The position numbers and the translations under genes were made by a program. From NCBI GenBank assembly GCA_022495995.1, contig JAFEMH010002579.1, positions 1-64,000 of the forward strand: a stretch of DNA of 64,000 nucleotides, given 5' to 3'. Origin of the DNA: Adenophora triphylla var. japonica. Its lineage: Eukaryota > Streptophyta > Magnoliopsida > Asterales > Campanulaceae. Shown here one piece after another: positions 12,776-24,159 of the stretch. How positions within the stretch are numbered: position 1 is the first letter of the stretch; each line of letters opens with the position of its first letter. The notes below the pieces were generated by a model. It searched no databases. It saw only the letters and a program-made list of their open reading frames with translations, and was not told where the DNA came from.

Positions 12776-12959
12776 GATGCGGGACGGACCCTTTGAAAGT
12801 ACGGGACGGACCCTTTGAAATGCGGGAAACTTGTAGCTGCCAAAGGACTTAGGCTACTATTTATTTATGAAGAATAGTTGTGTGAATTGATTGGGATTAT
12901 TATGGCTTCCCGAGCCGAAGAACCAAGCGATTAAAAGATTGGGATAATCATTGCTAAGG

Positions 12960-13355
12960 CTTAGAGAGGAGTCTTGTCTCCTAGGCTTAAGGCTAGGGTT
13001 TTAGAGAGGCATTTGTCACCTAGACATGAGGTTAGGGTTTAGAAAGGTATTTGTCACCTAAGCTTGAGGCTAGGGTTTAGAAATATATTTGTCACCTAGG
13101 CTTGAGGCTAGGGTTTAGAAAGATATTTGTTACCTAGGCTTAGGGCTAGGGTTTAGAAAGATTTCTGTTACCTAGGCTTAGGGCTAGGGTTTAGAAAGAT
13201 TTTTGTTACCTAGGCTTGAGGCTAGGGTTTAGAGAGGAGATTTGTCACCTAGGCTTGAGGCTAGGGTTTAGAAATGTATTTGTCACCTAGGCTTGCTTGA
13301 GGCTAGGGTTTAGAAAGATTTTTGTTACCTAGGCTTAGGGCTAGGGTTTTACATT
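12960..13355. repeat. Minisatellite, about 39 bp unit
   Basis: About ten copies of a unit containing ACCTAGGCTTGAGGCTAGGG followed by TTTAGAAAGATTT. Copies differ mainly in the A/T-rich half. Each unit contains CCTAGG, a 6-bp palindrome. Confidence 0.88.
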
Positions 13356-15207
13356 TGTGGTAAGTCTGAACAAGACAGTTTGAGCAGAAAGGTTATGGGT
13401 TTAAACTAGGCGAGGCCGAGTAAGTGTCGATGATAGAAGGTGGGATTAGGTAAGTTTGATGTCCAGAGAAAAGGGCCGAGTCATCTTGAGAGTCACAGAG
13501 ATACGTTTTTGATAGAGTTTGAAAATTTGTGGAGACCAAAGAGTGATTTTTGTAAACAAGGTACCAAGGAGGACAGTATTTTGAAGGTATGTTTATTTGA
13601 TAAAGAGGCCTTATGATTAATCATGTTTCTAACTAACTCAAAGAGTTTGCCACATGCTGATCTTGATGACAAGGGATGCCCTTCATGCTAGATATGACTT
13701 CATTGGAGCTCCGATTTTTGTTAGAGCACATAGTCGACCCATTTTTGTTGAGGGGAGCCCCAATGTTTGATGAAGTGACCTTGGCGAAGTCCCAGTTGAT
13801 GATGAATGGCGAAGCCCCAGTTGATGATGCAAAGCAAACTTGAAGGGAATGGCGAAGCCCCAGTTGATGATGCAGAGCAAACCTGAGAGGACAGCTTGAC
13901 AAAAGCCCCAGCTTGGAGAGATTCAATGCATCCCTATTTGCAGACAAAGTCATCTTGCGGCCACGGGGGCGACCCCTCGTTTCGAACAATGGTCAATCAG
14001 TCGCTGGACAAGACTCGGAAATGTATATGTGCAGGGGCGCATTTTTTCGAAGGTGGGAATGGATCCCGAGTTCGTGTATGACACTTTCGCTTTTTGGGTC
14101 TGACTCTTTTGGGAGAGTATAAGCATCACAAGGTGTGGAAAAGTGTATGGAAGCCCCTTGAGACGTAAAGACAAAGACAGTTGTTTGGCTCTATTTTCCT
14201 ATGATGTAGAAAAAGAAGACTTGTCGAGACATTTGAAGAATTATTTTATTCAGAATTATATCTTGATTGCTCGTGAATGGACCTCACTGATTGGTTTATC
14301 AAATTCCAATTATATGAGTAAACAAATAATGACTGTTTTGATTAGAAGCTGGAATTGGGCTTGTCTTTAGAAGGAGTAGGATGTTCCGTTGTTGCTTGCT
14401 GCTCTGTTCGGTGGTAATTGTGGTGCGGGCTGCCGTTGCATTGATCTCCTTCATGAAAAATAGAAAAAAGATTGGGGTGGAAGAAAAGGTGGGAATTGAC
14501 TGATTATAACCCAAAGATTTTTTCATTCCTTCAAGTGAAGATTCTTTGTTCCTTTGTTCTCGCAAGCCGAGGGGAGTAGTCCCTGGCGCGTGTCTCCTTG
14601 CTTTTACCGGAGTGCCGCTGAGAGGCACGGATGCGAAGCCCCGAGACTTTGCGAGGCCATGTGTTTGAGGAGTCGAATGAACGAATTTCAAGAATAGGAC
14701 AAGTTCCCAAACTTTTGAGAGAATATGTAATATGCTCACGTAGGATAACAAGTGACTCAAAAATCTGAATACGCATTTCTTTTAAATAATCTTTTGAGAA
14801 TGCCATCCGGTAGCGGTTGTAGCTGGTCTTTGGGTTGCGATCGACCATTGGATGATGCTTAACATGACCTCTTAAAGTGAGAGGTCGGCTGGGCCATTTG
14901 CTGAGAGGTTGGCTTGAGGGATGTGTTTGGAATTTCTAAGGTGAAGGGATTCTCTTGTTGCTGCTTCTTCAGAACCTCTAAGAGTGAGGTTAACTTTGAT
15001 TTTGATAAGGTCAAGGGCGGTGATGGAATCCTCTAAAAGTGAGAGGATGGACTTTGGAATTGGTTTACGGGATTTGTCCAAGAGGGAATTTTTGTTGCTT
15101 CTTCTCGCGAGTTTGTTGTGATTTCAGCAGGTAACTTGATCACGATAGGACCTTCACTCGATATCTTGTTTTCACAACCTTTCGGCAGGTTCACTTCGGG
15201 GTGATGA

Positions 15208-15256
<49 letters not shown>

Positions 15257-16350
15257 ACCCTCTTATCGAGAAAAGTCTTCGGATTTGTTTGCTCGCGATA
15301 GCCCCTAGTGTATGCCTTAGGATGATTTTACCTTTTCCTTCTTGGGTTTGGAGGTGGTCCCTTCGAGGGAGCCCCTTGTATGAGTTGCTTTCGCATTCCG
15401 CCTTTCTTGAGCTTGGAGGTGATTACTTCCTTTGTGAGTCGAGGGAGCCCCTAGTATGGGCTTCTTCCTTAGGGTCTCAAAACTTGTCGATCTTGAAATG
15501 AAAGGGTATTATTTAGTGAGGATAAGGTTATGGCTTCCTATGGTGAGAGGTTTAAGCTTCAATCGCTACTGGATGGCATTCTCAAAAGAGTGTTTAAAAT
15601 AAATGCAAACTCATTTAACCGACTCATTGAGTAAGGCAAAATGTATTCGGACCATGAGAAAGATATGTGAGCATATTCAATGAAAGCTTATCGATCAAAA
15701 TGGAAAATCAGAGGAGACGCGAGATTGGGGGGTTGGTGAGCCCCAAGTTGATATTCATGCAGCACTTGTGAAGGATAGGAACAACTCCTTGCATCTTCTT
15801 TAAATTGCAGTGGCGTGAGCAGCTATTTTCTGATGATGAGCAACAACGGTCTTTGTGTTTGTCTTGACCATATGGAAAGGAGGTTAAGTGGGGGTTTAAA
15901 ATAAATGATCATATGAAAAGGATGTTTAAGTGGGAGAGAGTGTATTTGGGGAAGTGTATGCTCGAGGGAGTATAGGGGGAGTGTACAAGGAGAGGGTCTG
16001 GCGATAGTGTATGGAAAGTATATGGTGGAGTATGGAAGGGTGTATGAGAGAGGGATGTATAGAGATGGTGTATATGAAGAAGGAATGGTGAGTTGTTTAC
16101 TCCAATCAAAGCATTCATTCATTGTTTACTTTATTAGCCGGTGAGTTTTTTCAGTGAGATTAGCAACCAAGTGATAATTATGAGTAAAACAATCTTCTTG
16201 AAAGTAATGCGAGATTATGTCTCAAGTCTAGAGAGAAAAGAAAGAAAGACTCTTTTATTATTGAAGCAACTAATCTAAAGTGGACATTACATGTCAATGC
16301 CCAAAGTGGAAGTAAGAAAGACGCACTAGAACCTACAAGACTGAATGAAT
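13356..16350. other. Non-coding interior of the gag-only element
   Basis: No retrotransposon protein motif was found on either strand. Visible structure is limited to short local duplications: GAAGCCCCAGTTGATGATG units near 13785-13880, GGGAGCCCCTAGTATG-like units near 15300-15460, a purine-rich GTGTATGGA-rich stretch at 15930-16090, and the poly-T at 15210. Open frames such as 14299-14760 (minus) have no recognised domain. Confidence 0.5.
15210..15252. repeat. Poly-T tract of 43 bases
   Basis: An uninterrupted T run, which is poly-A in the element's own (minus) sense. It could be replication slippage or the tail of a retroposed transcript. No target duplication was identified around it. Confidence 0.95.
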
Positions 16351-16989
16351 CTAAATCCTTCCTTGAAGTACGAGGGCTTCTTCATCAATGAGGCCATGGT
16401 TGATCAATCCTTGAATCAAGCATTTCAGTTCTCGACAGTTGTCAGTGGTATGCCCAACGTACTTGTGGTATCTACAAAACTTGGATGTATCTAAGTCTTC
16501 CTTTGGATTAATAGGCTTGTAGTTCTCGAGCGGCTCGATCAAATTCTTTCCCACCAAAATGTCGAAGAACTCACCCACAGGCATTCCTAAGTCATCAAAA
16601 TGTTCCTTGTTGATCTTCTTCTCGGGTATTGATGTCTTTAGTTGGTTGGTAGCCACAGCAGGCATCCTGAATGAGAAATTCTGATGTGTTGAACCATAAG
16701 TGGGACCATAAGCATGTGGATGATAGGGACCCTGGAATTGAACAGGAGGAGGAATTCTTCTCAAGCATTCTTGGATGTAGGACAAATGGTATTGCTCCAT
16801 TTCATGCATGTCTTTGAGGAGGTTGATCACTCCCAACCTCATGTTTGAGACTTCTTTGAGGGCTTCAATGCTTTTCTCCATAGACATGATGTAGAATTCT
16901 GTAAGAACATATGGCAGAGTCAAACTAATGAGTTGAATTAGACTCACAATTAATCTTAAGGCATCTCCGAGAAAATAGTTGATCTCCAC
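16351..16989 (-). CDS. Gag C-terminal fragment with CCHC-like knuckle
   Basis: An open frame of 212 codons, the only protein-like frame in this element. Residues about 60-100 are rich in Pro, Tyr and His (PPPVQFQGPYHPHAYGP). Near residue 170 it has FCRYHKYVGHTTDNC, a C-x2-H-x4-G-H-x4-C-like knuckle as in Tat gag, followed by LKCLIQGLINHGLI. The capsid core upstream is missing, so it is a partial gag rather than a full nucleocapsid precursor. The first 40 residues are hydrophobic and may be non-coding read-through. Frame preservation suggests recent activity or chance. Confidence 0.65.
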   Translation of the reverse strand: MEINYFLGDALRLIVSLIQLISLTLPYVLTEFYIMSMEKSIEALKEVSNMRLGVINLLKDMHEMEQYHLSYIQECLRRIPPPVQFQGPYHPHAYGPTYGSTHQNFSFRMPAVATNQLKTSIPEKKINKEHFDDLGMPVGEFFDILVGKNLIEPLENYKPINPKEDLDTSKFCRYHKYVGHTTDNCRELKCLIQGLINHGLIDEEALVLQGRI

Positions 16990-17019
16990 AATTTGAGAGT
17001 TTGACCGGGCTGAAGTTGC

Positions 17020-17065
17020 CTACGTAACCCTTACCATTTAAGATACGAGTCTCAGGTCACCGTAG
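17020..17065 (-). other. CTACG...CGTAG hairpin motif, second copy
   Basis: Arms CTACG (17020-17024) and CGTAG (17061-17065), with the same right flank CAGGTCAC as the copies after pol in P (28450-28496) and B (59858-59904). The inner stem is not preserved here. It lies just upstream of the gag fragment in element sense. Confidence 0.55.
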
Positions 17066-17439
17066 TTCGAGAGGGCCCCGATTGATGATACAACCAGGGT
17101 TAAGTTTAGAGAAAGAGAGAGGATGAATGTAAAAGAGTCCGTTTGGTGAAAAAGGGAGAGGAAGATGACTTGATCCTTGGTCAAATATAAGTGAGGGTGA
17201 TCTAGACGAGCTAATCGGACTTGGTAAGTTGGCTTAGGTAGGCCCTAGATGGTGGTTTGATCTATATGGGTCGAGAGAGGTTTGATCTAGGTGAGTTAAT
17301 TTGGTCTTGGGTGAGGATTGGCCTTTGTTGGTCTTTGGCTGAAGGGTGCTAGAGATAAAGGATCTAAACTATGGATGGTTTTAAGGCTAAGGGAGCAGAC
17401 TATGGAAGGTTCAAGAGATGAGAGGTAGAACTTTGAAGG

Positions 17440-18100
17440 GTCCTAACTTGTAGACCATGGGGGTCTAAGGTAGAGGAGTGGACCATGGATGGTCCAAGAG
17501 ACGAGGGTGGACCTCGAAGAGTCTCAGGTGGAAAGGTGGACCTTTAATGGTCCTAGATAGAGAGAGTGGACCTCGAAGGGTCCTAAATTGAGGAGTGGAC
17601 CTTGAAGGGTCCAAGAGAAGAAGAGCGGACCTTGAATGGTCCAAGATAAGAGGAGTGGACCTTAAAGGGTCCAAGAGAAGAGGAGTGAACCTTGAAGGGT
17701 CCAAGAGAAGAGGAGCAGATCTTGAACGGTCCAAGATATGAGAAGTGAACCTTGAATGGTCCAAGAGAAGAGGAGCGGACCTTGAACGGTCCAAGATATG
17801 AGAAGTGGACCTTGAATGGTCCAAGAGAAGAGGAGCAGATCTTGAACGGTCCAAGATATGAGAAGTGAACCTTGAATGGTCCAAGAGAAGAGGAGCGGAC
17901 CTTGAACGGTCCAAGATATGAGAAGTGGACCTTGAATGGTCCAAGAGAAGAGGAGCGGACCTTGAACGGTTCAAGATATGAGAAGTGAACCTTGAATGGT
18001 CCAAGATTGGGAGAGTGGACATAGTATAGGAAGAGCACCACGAAGGGTCAAAGAGTGGACCTTGAACGGTCCAAGATAGAGAGACTGGACCTAGGGCGGT
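17440..18100. repeat. 30-bp minisatellite with hairpin units (array 1)
   Basis: About 21 copies of a 30-bp unit containing GGACCTTGAATGGTCC, in which GGACC and GGTCC pair around a 6-base loop, then AAGATATGAGAAGT or AAGAGAAGAGGAGC. The two unit types alternate between about 17700 and 17990, giving a 60-bp higher-order period. Confidence 0.9.
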
Positions 18101-19170
18101 CCGCAGTAGAGGGTGTGGACCTTGAAGGGTCCAAGAAGTAAAAAGCGGACCTCGGAGGGCCCTAGAAATGGAGGGTGGACCTCGGAGGGTCCTAGAAATG
18201 AGGAGCGGACCTCGGAGGGTCCTAGAAATGAAGAGTGGACCTCGGAGGGTCCCAGAAATGAGGAGCGGACCTCGGAAGGTCCTAAAAATGAGGAGCGGAC
18301 CTCGGAAGGTCCTAAAAAATGAGGAGCGGACCTCGGAGGGTCCTAAAAATGAAGAGTGGACCTCGGAAGGTCTTAAAAATGAGGAGTGGACCTCGGAGGG
18401 TCCTAGAAATGAGGAGCGGACCTCGGAGGGTCCTAAAAATGAGGAGCGGACCTCGGAAGGTCCTAAAAATGAGGAGCGGACCTCGGAAGGTCCAAAAAAT
18501 GAGGAGCGGACCTCGGAAGGTCCAAAAAATGAGGAGCGGACCTCGGAAGGTCCTAAAAAATGAGGAGCGGACCTCGGAGGGTCCTAAAAAATGAGGAGCG
18601 GACCTCGGAGGGTCCTAAAAATGAAGAGCGGACCTCGGAAGGTCCTAAAAATGAGGAGCGGACCTCGGAAGGTCCTAAAAATGAGGAGCGGACCTCGGAG
18701 GGTCCTAAAAAATGAGGAGCGGACCTCGGAGGGTCCTAAAAATGAAGAGTGGACCTCGGAAGGTCTTAAAAATGAGGAGTGGACCTCGGAGGGTCCTAGA
18801 AATGAGGAATGGACCTCGGAAGGTCCAAAAAATGAGGAGCGGACCTCGGAAGGTCCAAAAATGAGGAGCGGACCTCGGAAGGTCCTAAAATGAGGAGCGG
18901 ACCTCGGAGGGTCCTAAAAATGAAGAGCGGACCTCGGAAGGTTCTAAAAATGAGGAGCGGACCTCGGAAGGTCCAAAAAATGAGGAGCGGACCTCGGAAG
19001 GTCCAAAAAAATGAGGAGCGGACCTCGGAGGGTCCTAAAAATGAAGAGCGGACCTCGGAAGGTCCTAAAAATGAGGGGTGGACCTCGGAAGGTCCTAAAA
19101 ATGAAGAGCGGACCTCGAAGGGTCCTAAAAATGAGGAGCGGACCTCGGAAGGTCCTAAAAATGAGGAATG
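18101..19170. repeat. 30-bp minisatellite with hairpin units (array 2)
   Basis: About 35 copies of GAGGAGC + GGACCTCGGAAGGTCC + TAAAAAT-like units of 28-31 bp. GGACCT and AGGTCC form a 6-bp stem with a 4-base loop; GGGTCC variants give a G-T pair. It follows array 1 and shares the GGACC/GGTCC core, so the two arrays are probably diverged parts of one family. Confidence 0.92.
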
Positions 19171-19892
19171 GTTAAGCATTTTATTTACAAAAAAGCCCTT
19201 TAATTTTTTATAGAACCTACTCTTGGTTGGAAGGGATACCCCTTTTTCGCAACTAACTAAAGGTCCTAAAGTGGTGGATCCTAACGACTAACCGTCTCAT
19301 ATAGACATTTAATATGATATATATATGGGAAGTACTACAGACCTATGATAAGACAAGATCTAGCATTCAAACTTTACATGGTACGTCCTTTAAAAGGAAA
19401 ATCAATTTTTAGTGCCTTTATAGATCTTGACTTATCATTGATTCGTAGTGACTTAACATAAAGACCTTATTAATTGTCTACATAAAAAAGCTAGTCAAAC
19501 CAACCGGTCACATGGAGTGTATTCCTAGAAAAGTGGGTGACGCAAGGGTTAGGTTTTAGGCTCCCACCGTGCAGCCGAAGCGCACTGATGAGTGGATGGC
19601 CAAGTGAGACTCGGAAGGGAGGCGACATGATCACCACACTTCCCGCACTTTGGCTTCTCCGAAGGGTAAAAGGGTGTCTGTGCAGTGTGACACGGACTCT
19701 AGTGGTAGTGTGAGGTAAAAAGTCTAATTCTTTTTTTTTAAGGAAAAAAAAGAGAAAGATTTTTTTTTATGAGATGCATGCATGCAATGCAACAGTTAAG
19801 AATAAGAGAAAAAAGAAAAAGGAAGTAAAAATACAACACCATACAAGAAAACGAAAGTCTGACCCACTTAGTTTGAAAAGATTTCAAAACAG
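19171..19892 (-). other. Leader region after the primer site
   Basis: In element sense this is the 5' untranslated leader between primer site and minisatellites. It contains an A-rich tract (19738-19850, reading either strand) and no recognised frame or repeat. Confidence 0.5.
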
Positions 19893-19910
19893 TCCCCAGC
19901 AGAGTCGCCA
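19893..19910 (-). other. Primer binding site
   Basis: The plus strand reads TCCCCAGCAGAGTCGCCA, which ends in CCA like a tRNA 3' acceptor end. The minus strand is therefore a primer site, one base from the LTR end. Tat/Ogre elements are reported to use tRNA-Arg; I have not verified the tRNA. Element C has the same site with one change (41102-41119). Confidence 0.8.
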
Positions 19911-19911
19911 C

Positions 19912-21272
19912 TGTGAATACCCCGTCCCGATGCAACGCGCATTCGGAGGTTTGAAATAATTAATTATATAAAGTCGGATCGAAATGGGATATTCATTTAG
20001 TGACACTCGCTTTAAACCATATTAAAATATTAGTTTAATTTTGAGAGTCGCCACGCCACTTTGATATAGCCCAAAGCTTTGAAAAAAGGCTAAACAGTTA
20101 ATTGGGTTCGGGGTCAAGTTACAACAAGAAGAAACGTTATCACTTCTATTGCCCGACGAATCGGTCTTTCTAGCATGTGGGGTGTTGGTTGTGTGCGGTG
20201 TTTACGGGAATAGATAGAAGAAGCGGGATCATGCATAAGGAGGAGGGGAGAGAAAGAATTTATTGATGATCACACCCTAGAACCTTTGAGTTAGGCCTTC
20301 GGAAGGTGCACTAATCAATGTTCATCCTTGGGGAATTGTTGATCATGGGATAATTATTACTAAGGTGGAAGGAAAGAAATAGTTCCTAGATCCATTGGGT
20401 TTCTTTGGACGAAACCTTAGATCATCCTCGGCTATGCACAATTAAATATATTAAAACAACCCTAAATCTAGCATATATTGCATAAGCAAGAAATAAAGCA
20501 ATTAAAATATACTAAGCATGCAAACAATAATAATAAAGACAATAAAGACAGAAAAAATAAACAGAAGACTTACCTAATGATGGCAAGGCTTTTGGATCGA
20601 ATCTATGAAGATTCGAAGAACGTGCTTGATAAAATATTTAGACTTAGAAAACTCGAGTTTAGTCTCAAGTTTTCTATGGAGGAAACCTCAAGTTTTGTCT
20701 TGAGTTTTCCGTGGAATAATTCCGTGTTCAAAGTGTGAGGCGGAGTGGGGTTTATATAGTGAAAGGAATTGGGGAGAACGTTTTACGAAAGGGATGTGGG
20801 AAAAGGCAAACGGCCGATCGGCCAATTACTGCTTTGGCCCAAATTGAATTTCTCCTGGCCTAACCTTGCTGCTCAGCCGGCCCTTAAATAGCCTTGAGTG
20901 GCCTAGAACTCTCGGCCAGCCCCAACAAGAAGTGGCCGGCCACCTCCCTGTCCCTCGGCCATAGTCTTTGTGCAAATGGCCTTATCATTTTGGTATAATT
21001 ATTCGTTTCGTTCCACTATTTTGCAGTCGCATTTTGATCACTTTAATGACTTCTATTGCAATTCGCTCTTTAGGATTTTATCTTTCATTTAATCCCAGGA
21101 ATTTTTATATATCAAATTCGTCCCAAATTTCCATATTTCCTGTTTAGTCCTTAAATTTCCAATAAATTCCAATTTGGTCCAAAAGCTTTCAAATGCCAAT
21201 TTAGTCCCTGAATTTTCTCGAATTGCGCCGTCCGCACTCATTAAAACACTTTTTTCGGACCGGGTACTAACA
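19912..21272 (-). repeat. 5' LTR of the gag-only element
   Basis: Starts TGTGAATACC at 19912 and ends GGTACTAACA at 21272. Direct repeat of 10255-11646. In element orientation it runs from TGTTAGTACC to GGTATTCACA. Confidence 0.92.
20751..20943 (-). promoter_or_regulatory. TATA box and two palindromes in the 5' LTR
   Basis: Minus-strand TATATAAA at 20751-20758. Upstream are GGCCGATCGGCC (20812-20823) and GTGGCCGGCCAC (20932-20943), identical to the pair in the other LTR although the sequence between them has diverged (compare 11190-11300 with 20824-20931). Confidence 0.62.
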
Positions 21273-22879
21273 GAACGCTCGGCGCAGCCCACCCCGAAAA
21301 ACATCCGTGAAAGTCTTCCCGCAAGGCGCAGCCGCCTTCCGACATGGGAAATGACCACCTCAAAGATCAACATGCTCCACCCGATTATGCTCCCACCGTC
21401 ACGGCCCCGGATTCAGACATCCCGCCAGCCGATCGCTAGCTCGATAGACTTGGCGATCGAGCGAGATCACGAGACTGTCAACATTGCAGAATTCAACACC
21501 CCCGTGGGGTCAATCAAGCAGATATGGGCAAATTTCTTGGTAATCGAGATCAAGGAAGGCCGCATGGAATGTCCCAGTCCGACTTCCTTCGTCAACGTAA
21601 TCCAAGTGTTCCCGCCATTCGGCGATTTGAATGTAATCACGGTTCTGGACACTAGCCGACGATGCGCACCTACGGACACTGCTTAGCTCTCGCAAGGAAA
21701 GCCCTCATGGAACTAGCCGCTCAAGAAAGTCGTCTTTGGGACGAAGATCAAGCTCGAAAGACCTACAGGGACCAAGCCCTTAAAGTGTCACAGTGCGGCT
21801 TCGTACGAAAGCTAGAGGCCACTCTAGACCAGTTCGACCTCAAGAGCTTTGCTCATGGCAACTTCCCGGACTACCGTCTGTTCTCATCCAACCCCCTCTG
21901 CCAGGCAAGGGTGGTCAACGGTCTCGATGACCTAGGAGATGGAACGACACGGCAGAACGAATCCCAGCGCTTACCTTCCCGGGGAAAGCAAGTTCTCTGT
22001 AAAAGTGACGAGGAAGACGATGAAACCATTCTCTTCCAAGCCGGGCATGAAGTCAACAAAACCGGACTCCCAAGAGTCCTGGGAGGATGGGAACGGATCA
22101 TTTCCGCACTTAAATTGAAAGGCCAACTCAGGGAGGAAGGTCTATTTAAAAACAAGAGGAGGATGGAAATTCATCTCGAGCAACTACTCAGGGAAATTCC
22201 ACAGTCTACGGCATTCGTTTACAGAGACGATCAACCGGGGCAGCAACCAATCACATGGGCAGATGTTCGGGAAGCCGTGTACTCACCTTCCGACATACCC
22301 GCCACTCAGATAAAGCAGAGGAGAAAACTCTCCCTGATGGAGGTTTACCTAGACTGCCGCACGCAGTTCAAAGAAGCACTGGCTATTCTCACATGGGAAG
22401 AAACGCAGGCATTAACTCTCGACGCAGGTTCCGCTGCAAGAAGGTTGATCTGGGCCCAGAGCGGAGGAAAACTAGCAAACCACGAGTATCGCTGCACCCA
22501 ACCTGCAATGCCCCGAGTATGCTCAAGAAGAAGGAAAGGAACGCGATATACCGTGAAGAGATCAAGGAGACCGTTCGCTTAAGCCGAGAACTCTCCAACC
22601 TCCCGGAGGGTTAGCAATGCACAGCTTCGCCTGTGCAACCACCAAGTTGTGCACCGATATTCGAACAATCGCGTCAAACCGTAGGCTACCTCCCGCAGAG
22701 GCATCCAAGCCGCATCCCGGGACAGAATCCGTCAAGCCGCCGAAGCTCCTGAATTCATCCACAATCAATGAGTTGAGGGAAGACATATGGCCCTATGCCA
22801 CGAGGAATCCTCCTCTAACTATGGCTCAACTCGGAAGCACTGCTCGGGAAGGGACCAAACCTGATGTCGGCGTCCTAAC
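21273..22879 (+). other. Upstream gag-side region of P, weakly recognised
   Basis: The longest frame (21662-22582, 306 codons) is hydrophilic, with acidic (KSDEEDDE) and basic stretches, and matches no motif I know. By position it should be gag or an ORF1-like protein of P. Codon-like composition and plus orientation agree with the downstream protease. I cannot say which part is real coding sequence. Confidence 0.4.
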
Positions 22880-23900
22880 CCGATCGGGTCAAATCCATGC
22901 ATTACCACCTAAGGCCACCAAAAAGCCGACGGAGCCGAATTGCAATCCGGCCACTCGAAGACGCAAATTCCTTGAAAGAGGACCCGATCCTCACTCGGCC
23001 AAGCGCACTCGTGCGAACATTTCCCTTTGGTCTCTGCTCACCTCCTCTTATCCTCACAAGCTCGAAGCTAGAGGAAAGCCCGGCCCGTACCATGGTCCCC
23101 TTGGACGCAACCCCGCATGAAGTAATTCAGATGATCGGAAAAATCCACTATGGCAACATTATCACCTTCACGGATTTGGACCTGCCAAAATTTGGGGCTG
23201 ATCACAATGAGCCGCTCTACATCACAGTCCAGCTGGATGAGCGTCGCCTTCCCCGCGTGTTGGTAGACGGAGGTTCCGGAATGAATGTCTTGCCCGCCAA
23301 GATGATGGACCTGCTTGACATCAAGCCCACGTATCTTAAGCCTTCACCCATACCGTCAAGGCCTATGACTCTACTTCCCGTACGGTTCTCGGGGTTGCTA
23401 CTCTTAACATCCGGTTCGGCAAAGCGGGTGATCCCCACCGAATTCCAAGTGTTGGACATTCCAATCACTTTCACAGCCATCCCTGGGCGTCCCCGGCTGC
23501 ATCAAATCAATGGCGTGGCATCCACCCTTCATCGGTGCCTTAAGTTCATGCAAGGCAACGAGCTAACTACGCCTACGGCGACGGCGTCACCACCGAGGGG
23601 ACCAGCACCAATGACATTCCAGTGTTGGAAATCAAGCATAATGATGACATGCCATTAATCGGATTCACTCTCGGAGACCTCCAAGATCCAAATATGCAAC
23701 GTGGACCTTCCACTGCCTCACGATCGATTCCTCCCGCCATGAAGATGATGAAACTCATGAACTTCATCCCTGTGATCGGGGCTCGGTAAAAGGCTACAAG
23801 GCCAACACCAAGTTATTGAAGTCAAGGACCACACCACGGTCCAGGGGCTTGGCTACGTGCCAACACCGGCCGACATCAAGGAAGACAAAAGGCTCGCCCG
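22880..23900 (+). pseudogene. Tat protease with G-patch-like segment
   Basis: A leader block (KFLERGPDP, NISLWSLLTSS) is followed by GKIHYGNIITFTDLDLPKFG and the active site VLVDGGSGMNVLPAKMM at 23257-23310. Then come EFQVLDIPITF, GRPRLHQINGVASTLHRCLK and, after a frameshift near 23570-23640, DMPLIGFTLGDLQDP. At 23735-23870 a glycine-rich block with GLGYVPTPADI resembles the G-patch that Tat proteins carry after the protease. At least two frameshifts separate these parts. Confidence 0.8.
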
Positions 23901-23984
23901 CACCAAGGCAAGCAGCCCGCAAAAGGGGAACCTCCGACGGCACACCCACCTCCGACCTTACACTTTGACCTCGCTCATTACTTC

Positions 23985-24130
23985 ACCAAGGGAACCGACA
24001 AAGCCAGAACCGAGGGGACCGACAGGGAACCGACAGCCAGAATCGAGGGGACCGACAGGGAACCGACAGCGACCGAGGGAACCGACAAATGAACCGGCAA
24101 AGAACCGAGGGGACCGACATGAACCGATGA
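23985..24130 (+). repeat. GGAACCGACA-rich short tandem repeat
   Basis: Imperfect copies of GGGACCGACAGGGAACCGACAG-type units, about 10-30 bp period, roughly ten GACCGACA/GAACCGACA cores. It lies in the hydrophilic linker after the protease. Confidence 0.8.
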
Positions 24131-24159
24131 AGATGAGAAAGAAGCGTAAATAGTCAGCA

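Larger units (their letters stand above)
10255..21272 (-). mobile_element. Non-autonomous gag-only LTR retrotransposon
   Basis: Two direct LTRs (10255-11646 and 19912-21272) flank 8.3 kb. A primer site next to the right LTR fixes the orientation as minus. Bases GAACC (10250-10254) and GAACG (21273-21277) are a 4-of-5 target duplication. The interior has one gag-like frame (16351-16989), no protease, RT or integrase, a 43-base poly-T, and at least four minisatellites. This matches the class called LARD or TR-GAG, presumably mobilised by an autonomous Tat element with the same primer site (compare 41102-41119). Confidence 0.85.

Noticed and set aside
15210..15252. Poly-T as the tail of a retroposed gene
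   Set aside because: No target duplication and no recognisable parent sequence next to it; slippage is sufficient.
18101..19170. CRISPR-like array of 30-bp repeats
   Set aside because: There are no unique spacers, repeats are contiguous, the sequence is plant retrotransposon and no cas gene is present.
17465..19213. Long open frames with 10-residue repeats (LGPFKVHSS-like, EERTSEGPKN-like)
   Set aside because: They arise because 30-bp monomers lack stops in several frames on both strands; there is no start context, no domain and no frame preference.
24000..24130. GGAACCGACA repeats as a regulatory array
   Set aside because: It lies inside the polyprotein linker and more likely reflects expansion of hydrophilic codons.
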